DNA from: Bacteroides bouchesdurhonensis
GTDB taxonomy: Bacteria > Bacteroidota > Bacteroidia > Bacteroidales > Bacteroidaceae
Assembly: GCF_900155865.1 (NCBI RefSeq)
Contig: NZ_LT707006.1
Coordinates: forward strand, 1,505,584 to 1,569,583
Direction of reading: 5' to 3'
DNA: 64,000 bases
This document shows, piece by piece, positions 46,646 to 56,797 of the stretch. Position numbers and translations under genes: made by a program. Under the pieces are notes generated by a model. It made no database searches, was not told the origin of the DNA, and was given only the letters and a program-made list of their open reading frames with translations. Every line of letters starts with the position of its first letter. The stretch's first letter is position 1.

Positions 46646-49600
46646 CTAATTTAAAGAATTATCTTTTTGTTTATTGCTGTCTCTGTATTCTTTAGGTGTT
46701 TGGTTATATCTTTTGGCAAACTCCTTATAAAAATGCGAACGATTGAGAAAAGCAGTTTTATACATAATCTCTTGAATGGTTAATTGGGTAGTCAGCAACA
46801 GTTTGGCCGCGTGGCTAATCCTCTGTTCTTTAATAAAATCTTTCGGAGGTAACTGATCCAAAGCTTTGAATTTGCGATATAAATTTCGGCTACTGGTTTG
46901 TAAAACTGCTGCCAATTCATCCGGACCAAACGAAGCATCATCTATGTTCTTTTCGATCATCTGAATAGCGTTTTGTAGAAACTCCTTATCTTCTTTCTGA
47001 ATTAATTGTCCACCACTGAACTCAAAGATGCTGGCGGATGAGTTGTAGTATTCTTCCATTTCTTTTTGCTTTTTTATTAAATGGCGGACTACTGTTTTCA
47101 GGTATTGAGAATTGAATGGTTTAGGGATATAAGCATCAGCACCACACTCTATTCCTTCTATTTTTTCATCGGTTGTGTTCTTGACCGACAAAATTATTAA
47201 AGGAATATGTAGCGTGTGTTTATTTCCTTTCAGTAGTCTGGTTAAGGTGATACCGTCCACTTTGGGCATCATAATATCTGTGATGATTAACTCCGGAGTT
47301 TGTTGTTTTAGTAAGTTTAGTCCCTCTTCACCATTTGCGGCTGTTAATACCCTATATTCATCAGAAAGAATGTCTTTCAACATCCACAATAATTCTTTAT
47401 TGTCTTCAATAGCTAAAATAGTGGCTGAGGTTGAAGAAGACTTATTGCCTTCGGAAAGAGACATTGGTTGCTCTGACTTTTTTAATGAATAAGGTTGTAT
47501 TTGACCAACTTGAATGTTATTTTTTTCTTCTTCCTTTTCAGAAGTAGAAAGACTTATTTCAAGTAGAGGTAATGTTACAATAAATTCCGCATATTTGTCC
47601 ACTTCACTTTCAATCTGAATTTCTCCTTGTAATAGCTTCACCATACTTTGACAAATAGCCAGTCCAAGGCCATTTCGTGATGAAAGTCCTTTGATACTGT
47701 TTTCTTTAATGTTATCGAGTACAATATACCGGTTAAATATAAGAGGAATGCTTTCTTGACAAATACCTTTTCCTGTATTATATACTTTGATTTGCAGATT
47801 TGAATCGATTTGCCTTACAGAGATGCGAATTACCCCTTTTTTAGGTGTATATTTAAAAGCATTGGAAATCAGATTGTTTAATACTTTACTAAAACAATTA
47901 TTGTCACTATTCCAAATCAGCTCGCGTTCAACTTCTGTTTGAAGAAAAATATTGTTTTGTTCCGCTAACTCGCTGAATGAATCGATAATTTCGTTAGAAA
48001 GTACACTTATGTCTAATTTCTGAATATGGCATATCTGATTACCTGTTTCCATACGTCGGAAATCAATCACTTCCTGGATAAGGCTATTTAGTCGTTCAGA
48101 GTTTGACTTTATAATCTGAATGTATTTATTGATGAATGAATCAGTGTGCTCATAGTTCAGAATTCGTTCGCATGGACCATAAATTAGGGTTAATGGGGTA
48201 CAAAACTCATGAGTGATATTGGTAAAGAAACGTAGTTTTTCTTCATACATCTCTTCCTTATATTTGGCATCAAGTTTTTGGGTGATCTTATTTTTTCGTT
48301 GTTCATATTTCCACCTGATATATCGGATCATACCTAAAATACAGCCGATAATGATCAATGAATAAAAAATATAAGCATAGATTGTTTGATACCAGGGAGG
48401 ACGTACAAAGATATGGATACTTTTGGCTAGTTGATGGCTATTGTTAATTCCATCATTGTATTTTACTTTTAGAATATAGTGTCCGGGAGGGATATTAGTA
48501 AATTGTGCTTCATGTGACCGGGTATCCATCCATACATTATTGAAGTTCTCTAGCTTATATGAATATTGGCTGTTTTCTCCATTAATATAATCGACTGCCA
48601 CAAATGATACGGCAAAGAAGTTTTGATGGTGATTAAGAACAATTGTTTTTTCATCTTTTCTCTCCTCAAGAAATTCGGAAATGTTATATTCCTGATTGAA
48701 TATTCGTAGTTGAGTAAAATAAATCTCCGGTAAGAATCTTTTTTTCTCTTTAGGATTGTTTTTAATCCAAACAAGTCCGTCTACTCCCCCGAAAAAGCAT
48801 CTTTTTTTAGTAGGATCCCAATAATAAGCATTATCGCTAAATTCAATTGTTTTCAGTCCTGTTTTATGATTTAAATTCTGAAAGGTGTTTTGGTATGGAT
48901 TAAAAAGAATAATACCGGTATTGCTGCTAAGCCATAAATTGCCTAAATCATCCTCTAAAATTCCATGTATGGTATTATTAGGCAGCCCTTCATTTTCACT
49001 ATAATTTTTATATTCGATTTCTCCATCGGGTAGTATAGTAATCTTTGTCAGTCCATAACTGGTACCTAGCCAGAATTGGTGGTTTCTATCTTGATGGATA
49101 CATAGAATATCGTTCATAGGAACAATTCCGTTTTTTTCGGTAAAATTGATGAGGCGGTAGTTTTCTGTAATTGTGTTCAGCCTGATCAAACCATTACCAC
49201 GCATACCTATCCATAGGATTGAATCATTCTCGGCACATATGGAATATATCTGGTTGTATTGCACCTTATTAGGGATATGGAAATTATAAGGACGGATGTT
49301 TTTTATGCTAACATCATTATTGTGAGACTGTATGGCAATTTTTAACAAACTACTTCCTGATCCCACCCATAGCAGAGAGTCTCCCTTTTCAAGGATGGAG
49401 TGTACTCCCGCGATTTTTATACGTGTGGGATTTTTTATTGTGTGTATTCTGTCATCTTTGTAGGAATAATAATTTAGTTCGGGACCGTCGGAACCGATCC
49501 ATAAGATTGGTGAGGAACTTCCGGGAGTAAAGGCGAATATTGCATTATTGGTTAATCCATCTTTAGTTGTGAGGTGCTTGACATTAGTTGCTGAATAGTT

Positions 49601-50710
49601 AATTGCAGTTTGATCATAGTCTTTAATCTTGATAATACCGTTTTCCTTAGTACCCAACCATAATGTATTTTGCGAATCAGTATAGATAGCACGAATCGGA
49701 CGTTTTTTGGAAACAGGTAACTGGTTAAGAGTGATATTGTTATAAGTGTATTCATCTTTAGTCCAGGCATATACCCCTTGCCCGTCAGTTCCAATCCATA
49801 CAATATCCTGCTGGGTATCTTTGTATAAGGAGAATACGCCGCAATCAATTTCCATCCATTCTACTTTGTAATTACGTGAAGCGTCGAGACGTATCAGACC
49901 ATTTGTTTTGAATCCTATCAGAAGGTCTTTATTATCAAATATAATAGAACCTATTTTCCCGTTTTCATTGATTAATGTGCCTGGATTCGTTATGAAGTGA
50001 GTTCCGGTGGAGTCAATATAAGAAATGTTACCTCTGTTATCAACAATGATAATTTTTTCTTCACTATAAAATGAAGTACGGATAGAATAAGGATAATTAA
50101 AGTCCTTGTGCCGGATGAGCTGAGGTACTTCTTTCTGATTGAAAGATAGGGTATATTTCTCCAATTTTCCTTGATTATGAATCCAGATCGTGTCATGTGA
50201 ATCGATAATAAGGTTAGAAACATTGTCATGTACCATTCCGGGATGAGTAGGCAGATTGATAAATTTCTTTTGTGTTTTGGAGTAGAAAGACAAAACGTCC
50301 GGTTTACCGGAAATGTAGAAATTGTCATGACTGTCTTTTGCCATATGAGAATTTTCGCCGAATTCATCGTATGTTTCTTCAATCTTGTTGGTTAGTTGGG
50401 AAAGCTTGTTGAGTCCCCATTTGGTATTAATCCAGAGATAAATACTATCAGTTTCTATAATGTCTTTTATGATATTGCTAGAAAGAGTATTCTGGTTCTT
50501 AATATCAGGTTTATAAATATGTATTTTGCGGCTATTATACATATTTAGTCCGTCATAGGTTCCTATCCACAGAAAGCGTTTATCATCCTGAAACAGACAG
50601 GTTACAGAGCTGTTGGATAGTCCGTCTCTACTGCTGATTTGCCTGAGATTATATGCATAAGTAGTTATTGAACAAAAAATATAGATTATATATATGATAG
50701 CCTTTTTCAT
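46646..50710 (-). CDS. Hybrid two-component system regulator (HTCS)
   Basis: This 1354-aa fusion of sensor kinase and regulator controls PULs in Bacteroides. After the signal peptide there are repeated beta-propeller (Reg_prop) blades to ~690 (SSRDGLSNSSVTCLFQDDKR, then many LWIGT/LWLGS units). A Y_Y_Y domain (ENFNNVWMDTRSHEAQFTNI) and a TM helix near 780 follow. HisKA has its phospho-His in NITHEFCTPLTL, and a HATPase has GLGLAIC. The receiver domain carries Asp in LIITDIMMPKVDG, and the C-terminal AraC HTH reads YRKFKALDQLPPKDFI then YNQTPKEYR. All parts look intact. It is divergent from susC and presumably senses an oligosaccharide released by the PUL. Confidence 0.95.
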   Translation of the reverse strand: MKKAIIYIIYIFCSITTYAYNLRQISSRDGLSNSSVTCLFQDDKRFLWIGTYDGLNMYNSRKIHIYKPDIKNQNTLSSNIIKDIIETDSIYLWINTKWGLNKLSQLTNKIEETYDEFGENSHMAKDSHDNFYISGKPDVLSFYSKTQKKFINLPTHPGMVHDNVSNLIIDSHDTIWIHNQGKLEKYTLSFNQKEVPQLIRHKDFNYPYSIRTSFYSEEKIIIVDNRGNISYIDSTGTHFITNPGTLINENGKIGSIIFDNKDLLIGFKTNGLIRLDASRNYKVEWMEIDCGVFSLYKDTQQDIVWIGTDGQGVYAWTKDEYTYNNITLNQLPVSKKRPIRAIYTDSQNTLWLGTKENGIIKIKDYDQTAINYSATNVKHLTTKDGLTNNAIFAFTPGSSSPILWIGSDGPELNYYSYKDDRIHTIKNPTRIKIAGVHSILEKGDSLLWVGSGSSLLKIAIQSHNNDVSIKNIRPYNFHIPNKVQYNQIYSICAENDSILWIGMRGNGLIRLNTITENYRLINFTEKNGIVPMNDILCIHQDRNHQFWLGTSYGLTKITILPDGEIEYKNYSENEGLPNNTIHGILEDDLGNLWLSSNTGIILFNPYQNTFQNLNHKTGLKTIEFSDNAYYWDPTKKRCFFGGVDGLVWIKNNPKEKKRFLPEIYFTQLRIFNQEYNISEFLEERKDEKTIVLNHHQNFFAVSFVAVDYINGENSQYSYKLENFNNVWMDTRSHEAQFTNIPPGHYILKVKYNDGINNSHQLAKSIHIFVRPPWYQTIYAYIFYSLIIIGCILGMIRYIRWKYEQRKNKITQKLDAKYKEEMYEEKLRFFTNITHEFCTPLTLIYGPCERILNYEHTDSFINKYIQIIKSNSERLNSLIQEVIDFRRMETGNQICHIQKLDISVLSNEIIDSFSELAEQNNIFLQTEVERELIWNSDNNCFSKVLNNLISNAFKYTPKKGVIRISVRQIDSNLQIKVYNTGKGICQESIPLIFNRYIVLDNIKENSIKGLSSRNGLGLAICQSMVKLLQGEIQIESEVDKYAEFIVTLPLLEISLSTSEKEEEKNNIQVGQIQPYSLKKSEQPMSLSEGNKSSSTSATILAIEDNKELLWMLKDILSDEYRVLTAANGEEGLNLLKQQTPELIITDIMMPKVDGITLTRLLKGNKHTLHIPLIILSVKNTTDEKIEGIECGADAYIPKPFNSQYLKTVVRHLIKKQKEMEEYYNSSASIFEFSGGQLIQKEDKEFLQNAIQMIEKNIDDASFGPDELAAVLQTSSRNLYRKFKALDQLPPKDFIKEQRISHAAKLLLTTQLTIQEIMYKTAFLNRSHFYKEFAKRYNQTPKEYRDSNKQKDNSLN

Positions 50711-50977
50711 TTTGCGTGTTGCTTAAAATATAAACTTCACAAATATATAAATGAATCGTTTGATCTTTGCAAAAACAGATGTATTCAATTTCGCCAAAAG
50801 TGTATTTTTCCGTATTATTAGTTTATTTTCATATAGAATTGGCGAGATTCGGCATATCTTATACTCTTTCTTCCTTCTATATTTGTCGAGGATACAACAC
50901 GATGTAGGTTTTCAATAGGTATATTATCATATAAGAGAAAACAATTACTATTATTATCTAATATTAAATTTAAAGTT

Positions 50978-53818
50978 ATGCAAGAAAGACACATTTTCCA
51001 TGTTAGGAGGATGTCTTGGATAAGTTGGCTGCAAAGTATGTCAGCTTTTCCTAAGAAATCAATTCTGATGCTTGTGGTGCTATTGATAGCATCTATTATG
51101 ACAACAAACATTTACGGACAAAATGCAAGTACAACAAAGTCCATAACCGTTCAGGGGCAGGTTATGGATGCGGAGGGTGTTCCAATTCCCGGTGTTAATA
51201 TCAGACTTAAAGGACAGAATACAGGTACTATTAGTGATTTGAATGGTAACTATAAACTTTCCGATGTAACAGAAGATGCAGTGATTGAATTTTCTTTTAT
51301 AGGCTTTGCCACACTTGAAAAGAAAGTGAAAGGAGAAACATTGAATGCTATCCTTCTGGAAGATACCAAATCGCTGGATGAAGTTGAGATTGTTGCCTTC
51401 GGCACACAAAAGAAGGAAAGCGTTATCGGTTCGATTTCAACGTTGAAACCCGCGGAATTGAAAGTTCCTACCAGTAATCTGACAAATGCTTTGGCAGGAC
51501 GTGTCGCAGGTGTTATTGCCTATCAGCGTACCGGTGAACCGGGAGTTGATGACTCAAATTTCTTTATTCGTGGTGTAACTTCCTTTGGTTATGCAAAATC
51601 TCCGTTGATATTGATTGATAATATTGAAGTAGACACGAAAGACTTGTCTCGTCTGCAACCGGATGATATTGAAAGCTTTTCTATCATGAAAGATGCTACT
51701 GCTACTGCTTTATATGGATCGCGTGGTGCAAATGGTGTTATTTTGGTGAAAACCAAAGAGGGACAAACCGGATCAATGAAATTGAATCTTCGGGTAGAAA
51801 ACTCAATTTCTACTCCTACGAAAATGTTGGAATTAGCTGATCCCATTACTTATATGAAATTGCATAATGAGGCCATTTTAACTCGTGATCCGCTACATGC
51901 GTTGATGTATTCGGAAGACAAAATAGATAATACTATACCGGGACATTCAAGTGTAATTTATCCTGTAACGGATTGGCGTAATGAACTGTTGAAAGACTAT
52001 ACGATGAATCAACGCGTTAATCTGAATATTAGCGGCGGTGGTAGTATGGTGAATTATTATGTAGCCGGTTCTTTTATGCAGGATAATGGTATATTGAATG
52101 TTGATAAAGCAAACAATTTCAATAATAATATTAAGAATCGCAATTATTCAGTAAGGTCGAACATCAATATAAAACTGTCAAAGACGACTAAATTGATGGT
52201 GCGTATGAATGGTGCATTTGAGGATTACAATGGTCCTTTAAGTGGTGGTTCAGATCTTTATTACAAAATAATGCAAAGTAATCCGGTATTGTTTCCGGCT
52301 ACTTATCCGAAAGATGAAGAACATGCTTATGTGAAACATATTATGTTTGGTAATTCGGGAGATGGAAAATATATTAATCCGTATGCTGAAATGGTAAAAG
52401 GATACAAAGAAACGGGACGTGCCAAATTGGAATCGCAGTTTGAATTGAATCAGGATCTGGACTTTGTAACTAAAGGATTGAAAGTCCGCGCATTATTTAA
52501 TACCTCTCGTTTGTCTTATTATTCGACTTCTCGCCAATATAAACCTTTTTACTATGCATTGAGCGAATATAATTATATGAATAAAACATATGCTGTCGAT
52601 ATTATTAATCCTAATGGCGGTACCGAATATCTGGACTATAATGAAGGAGATAAGACAATTACGGCCAACACTTATTTGGAAGCGGCAGTGAATTATGATC
52701 GCGAGTTTGGCAAACATGGTGTTGGTGGATTGTTGGTTATGCAATTACGTAACAATCATCAGCCGAATGCCAGTTCTTTGCAGACTTCTTTGCCGAAACG
52801 TAATGTCGGTTTATCGGGACGTTTCACATACGCTTATGATAGTCGTTATTTTGTTGAAGGAAACTTTGGTTATAATGGTTCGGAACGTTTTGATAAAGAT
52901 CATAGATGGGGCTTTTTCCCGTCAGCAGGTTTGGCATACATGGTTTCGAATGAAAAGTATTTTAAGAATCTTCTTCCTTATGTGCAAAAGTTGAAATTGC
53001 GTGCTTCTTATGGTTTGGTAGGTAATGACAATATTGGTGACTCCAACGCCCGTTTTCTATATTTATCGGAAATTAATATGAATAATGGAGGAACTGGGGC
53101 TAGCTTTGGGTATAATGAAGGTGCCTATAAGAAAGATGGTATAGCTATTAATCGTTATGCAGATCCCTCTATTGGCTGGGAAGTGGCTAAGAAAATGAAC
53201 TTTGCTGTTGAAATGACATTTATGGATGCCTTGAATATTACAGCTGAATATTATAAAGAAAGTCGTGACCACATCTTGCAGTCGAGAGCTGACATCCCGA
53301 ATACAATGGGATTATGGAAAACTCCTAATGCAAATTTAGGTAAGGCGAAATCTCATGGTGTCGATTTATCTTTGGATTATAATAAGTATTTTACGAATGA
53401 TACATGGTTGCAGTTACGTGGTAATTTTACTTATGCTGCCAATCAATATGTGGAATATGAAGAAGTAGAATATCCGGGAGCACCTTGGAAAAGCCGGGTC
53501 GGCAATCCGATTGCTCAAGAATATGGATATATAGCCGAAGGCTTGTTTGTAGATGATGAAGAAGTGAGAAATTCTCCTGTACAATTTGGAGAATATGGAG
53601 CCGGTGACATTAAATATCGTGATGTAAATCGTGACGGTGTTATTTCAGAGTTGGATATGGTACCTATCGGTTACTCGAAAGATCCTGAAATCGTATATGG
53701 CTTTGGTGCTTCTTACGGATTTAAGAATTTTGATATTTCCGTATTCTTTCAGGGTTTGGCAAGAGAATCCTTCTGGATGTTTAAATCGTACTTGATAGAA
53801 TTGAAACAAATATGCTGA
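50978..53818 (+). pseudogene. SusC-type TonB-dependent transporter, C-terminally truncated at the CRISPR array
   Basis: This outer-membrane importer frame of 946 aa has a signal region (MLVVLLIASIMTTNIYGQ), a carboxypeptidase-D-like domain (GQVMDAEGVPIPGVNIRLKG near 58), a TonB-box-like stretch (SLDEVEIVAFGTQKKESVIG), a plug (FIRGVTSFGYAKSPLILIDN) and most of a beta-barrel. Genuine SusC sequence ends at about 53778 with FFQGLARESFWM; family members continue with roughly 80-110 more residues of barrel. The last 12 codons come from the first CRISPR repeat and spacer. No susD follows. The product probably cannot close its barrel. Confidence 0.85.
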
Positions 53819-54179
53819 ATTATAGCCAAGCCGCTAAAAACAGTTTAAATCGTACTTGATAGAATTGAAACTCAACAACGGCACTGATAATTCCTGTTCT
53901 CTCTCTGGTTTAAATCGTACTTGATAGAATTGAAACTGAAATCGATTGCCGGCTCACCGTCATCGACGTGGTTTAAATCGTACTTGATAGAATTGAAACG
54001 TCTTTTCTGCACGGATTTTCTTTTCCGCAATCAAGTTTAAATCGTACTTGATAGAATTGAAACTTGATATTTTCTTCTGTTTCTGTCTGCATATCCTCGT
54101 TTAAATCGTACTTGATAGAATTGAAACTTGGTAGTATTATTCTTGCACCGTTGGGCGTCAGGTGTTTAAATCGTACTTG
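53779..54179 (+). CRISPR. Orphan CRISPR array: 6 full repeats, 1 partial, 6 spacers
   Basis: Identical 29-nt direct repeats (begin GTTTAAATCG, end ATTGAAAC) start at 53779, 53843, 53908, 53971, 54035 and 54099; a 16-nt partial repeat is at 54164-54179. Spacers are 35, 36, 34, 35, 35 and 36 nt, all different. The ATTGAAAC 3' end matches the 5' handle of type I-B/III crRNAs, which implies transcription on the plus strand with the leader on the left. There, however, the array touches the broken susC. No cas gene occurs in the window. Confidence 0.95.
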
Positions 54180-54588
54180 TGAGTGAATTGTACACTTGTT
54201 TAACGGAAAGCATATATCCACGTCTGTTTTCTTCTTGAAGAAGTCGGAGATACTCATTAAATGCTTCTTCTACCGTTTTCGGTTTAACTGAATTAGAAAC
54301 TTGCTCATTCAAGGTATTGGCTGTAAATAACTTATCTTCTGATTTCAGTTTAACTATTTCCGTTTCGTATTCTTTTTTCTTGTTAGCTATGAGTATGTTA
54401 ATATACTCTTTATTAGGACAATTCGATTTTGGAATGTTCTTTTCAAAGTTCCAATGCTCCGCTCTTATGGACACACCTAAACTTTTGTACTTTCGTTTAC
54501 CATCCATGCAGACACAAATCATAAGCGGATGTTCACCATTACTAAGAGTTTTTGACTTGTAACACAATACATTAACCGTTGTAGCCAT
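54166..54588 (-). pseudogene. Tyrosine recombinase/integrase, N-terminal fragment only
   Basis: The 140-aa frame contains the arm-type DNA-binding domain (MATTVNVLCYKSKTLSNGEH; KYKSLGVSIRAEHWNFEKN) and the start of the core-binding SAM-like domain (NEYLRLLQEENRRGYMLS; KQVYNSL) of Bacteroides phage/ICE integrases. Native sequence ends at about 54180; the last codons come from the partial CRISPR repeat. The catalytic R-H-R-Y domain is missing, so it cannot recombine. It starts ~135 nt from the 3' end of tRNA-Phe, the usual place for an island integrase. Four GTTTAACT motifs lie in and before it and could be arm sites. Confidence 0.85.
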
Positions 54589-54722
54589 ATTGATTTCCGG
54601 TTTAACTCTTGGTTTAACTCCGATAGTGAAAAGCCGCTAAAACTATGGAAGAACGGGGTAATATATAAAGGAAAAAGCAGCTACTTTAATTAGTAACTGC
54701 TTGATAATTAATCTTTTAAAAG

Positions 54723-54795
54723 TGGTGCCACCAGGAATCGAACCGGGGACACAAGGATTTTCAGTCCTTTGCTCTACCAACTGAGCTATGGCACC
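54723..54795 (-). tRNA. tRNA-Phe (GAA)
   Basis: This 73-nt cloverleaf has acceptor stem GGTGCCA/TGGCACC and an anticodon loop with GAA flanked by CT and AA. The T-arm contains GGTTCGATTCC. No CCA is encoded. The adjacent truncated integrase suggests the 3' end of this gene served as an attachment site for a mobile element. Confidence 0.97.
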
Positions 54796-54935
54796 TTTCT
54801 TGTTTGCGGTTGCAAAGGTAGTGAAACTTTTGGATTCTGCAAGGATTTTGGAAATAAAAAACACTGATAAAAAGTTAGTTTGCTTATTATCAGTGTTATA
54901 TGAGAATAAATATTTTAGTTATTTACTACGACAAT

Positions 54936-55970
54936 TTATTTTTCTTCTTTCAAAGGATTCCATCCTTGAGCTTTTAGCTCAAATTCTTGTCCGTCGCGGG
55001 TAATTAGTGCGCAACCAAGTTCTGGTTTCGTGATATGGCCGATAAGGCGGACACCTTCCATTTGTGATACCTTCTCGTGATCGGCAATAGGAACAGTGAA
55101 GAGAAGTTCGTAATCTTCGCCACCATTCATTGCGCAAGTTGTCAGGTTCATATTGAACTCTTCCGCCATGACAGCAGTCTGATAGTCGATAGGAATATGT
55201 TCCTCGTACACACGGCAGCCTGTGTTGCTTTGGGTACAGATATGCATCAATTCCGAAGAAAGACCATCGGAAATATCCATCATAGATGTTGGTACAATGT
55301 TGGCGGCTGCTAATTTCTCGATAATGTCTTTGCGAGCTTCCGGTTTCAATTGGCGTTCCAAAAGATATTCTTTACCTGTAAAATCGGGTTGGACATCTTT
55401 CTCACCTTTTAGAACTGTTTTTTCACGTTCCAGTAATTGCAGTCCCATGTAAGCAGCACCCAAGTCACCGCTTACACAAATTAAATCTGTATCTTTAGCA
55501 CCATTGCGATAAACAACTTTATCTTTGTCCGCTTCACCGATACAAGTTATGCTGATGGCAAGTCCCGTAAGAGAAGAACTGGTGTCTCCACCTATTACAT
55601 CCACATGATATTGCTGACAAGCCAAGCGAATACCTGCATAAAGTTCTTCCATGTCTTCTACGCTGAAACGTTTAGACAGAGCAAGAGATACGGTAATTTG
55701 ACGAGGCATGCCATTCATCGCATAAATATCGGAGAAATTGACGACTGCCGCCTTATATCCCAGATGTTTCAGAGGAACATAAGTGAGATCAAAGTGCACA
55801 CCTTCCATTAATAAGTCGGTAGTCACCAGAATTTCCTTTTCCGAAGGATAGGAGAGGACGGCGGCGTCGTCGCCCACACCATATTTACTTGATTCGTTTT
55901 CCAGTTTGATACCCTCGGTCAGACGTTTGATTAATCCAAACTCTCCGAGAGTGGCTATTTCAGTTCTCAT
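54936..55970 (-). CDS. thiL: Thiamine-monophosphate kinase
   Basis: The enzyme phosphorylates thiamine monophosphate to thiamine diphosphate, the last step of cofactor synthesis. The 344-aa PurM-like protein shows the N-terminal GEFGLIKRL, the ATP/Mg region GDDAAVLSY near 38 and VTTDLLMEGVHFDL near 52. Also present are GGDTSSSLTGLAISITCIGE near 127 and MDISDGLSSELMHIC near 231. It follows the phosphorylase gene by 17 nt and is the last gene before tRNA-Phe in the minus-strand run. Confidence 0.95.
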   Translation of the reverse strand: MRTEIATLGEFGLIKRLTEGIKLENESSKYGVGDDAAVLSYPSEKEILVTTDLLMEGVHFDLTYVPLKHLGYKAAVVNFSDIYAMNGMPRQITVSLALSKRFSVEDMEELYAGIRLACQQYHVDVIGGDTSSSLTGLAISITCIGEADKDKVVYRNGAKDTDLICVSGDLGAAYMGLQLLEREKTVLKGEKDVQPDFTGKEYLLERQLKPEARKDIIEKLAAANIVPTSMMDISDGLSSELMHICTQSNTGCRVYEEHIPIDYQTAVMAEEFNMNLTTCAMNGGEDYELLFTVPIADHEKVSQMEGVRLIGHITKPELGCALITRDGQEFELKAQGWNPLKEEK

Positions 55971-55987
55971 AAATATCCTTTAGCTTT

Positions 55988-56797
55988 TTATGCACGATTG
56001 ATAAGTTCACGCATGATGGTAGTCATTTTCGGTTGTGCAGCATCAGCGGCTTTCTGAACCTCTTCGTGCGTTACTTCTACGATTTTTCCTTCCACTCCCA
56101 AGTCGGTAATTACAGAAATACCGAACACCTTGATTCCACAATGATTGGCAACAATCACTTCGGGGACTGTAGACATACCTACCGCATCAGCACCAAGAAT
56201 ATGGAACAGCTTATATTCGGACGGAGTCTCAAAAGTGGGACCTTGGGTACCTATATATACGCCATGCTGTACTTTAATTCCCTTTTCTTTGGCAATTTCG
56301 TTCGCTTTACGAATCAATTCTTTATCATAAGCCTCGCTCATATCCGGGAAACGGGGACCATACGGAATATTTTTGCCACGTAACGGATGTTCGGGGAAAT
56401 AATTGATATGATCGGTAATAATCATCAGATCTCCGATCTCAAAAGCAGCGTTTGTTCCACCGCTGGCGTTAGAAACAAACAGCGTCTTGATACCCAATTC
56501 ACGCATTACACGTACCGGAAAAGTGACTTCCTTCATTGAATATCCTTCGTAATAGTGGAAACGACCTTGCATTGCCATAATATCCTTATTGCCCAACTTA
56601 CCGAAAATCAGCTTACCACTATGACCTTCGACCGTTGATACCGGAAAGTTAGGAATATCCGAATACTTTATTTCATACTTCTCGGTGATCTCGTTTGCTA
56701 AACTTCCAAGTCCGGTTCCCAAAATGATGGCGGTTTCAGGACTTGTGTGCATCTTCTCTTTAAGATAAGCTGCGGTTTCTTGTATTTTCTCTAACAT
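55988..56797 (-). CDS. Purine-nucleoside phosphorylase (trimeric PNP/MTAP class)
   Basis: This 269-aa enzyme cleaves inosine/guanosine with phosphate. The ATG at 56797 (MLEKIQETAAYLKEKMHTSP) is preferred over the longer frame start at 56866, which would add 23 residues overlapping lpxK; even so the gene overlaps lpxK by 38 nt. PNP class II features: ILGTGLGSLA near 26, VEGHSGKLIFG near 58, GRFHYYEGY near 79, VSNASGG near 109, and GADAVGMSTVPEVIVANHCG near 205 with the conserved MST. Its role is purine salvage. Confidence 0.93.
   Translation of the reverse strand: MLEKIQETAAYLKEKMHTSPETAIILGTGLGSLANEITEKYEIKYSDIPNFPVSTVEGHSGKLIFGKLGNKDIMAMQGRFHYYEGYSMKEVTFPVRVMRELGIKTLFVSNASGGTNAAFEIGDLMIITDHINYFPEHPLRGKNIPYGPRFPDMSEAYDKELIRKANEIAKEKGIKVQHGVYIGTQGPTFETPSEYKLFHILGADAVGMSTVPEVIVANHCGIKVFGISVITDLGVEGKIVEVTHEEVQKAADAAQPKMTTIMRELINRA

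Noticed and set aside
53779..53818. The end of the susC frame (KSYLIELKQIC) as a natural SusC C-terminus
   Set aside because: These codons are the first CRISPR repeat and spacer 1; SusC proteins continue after FQGLARESFW with further barrel strands.
53973..54257. 94-aa minus-strand frame across the CRISPR array
   Set aside because: It reads through repeats and spacers and has no independent coding signal.
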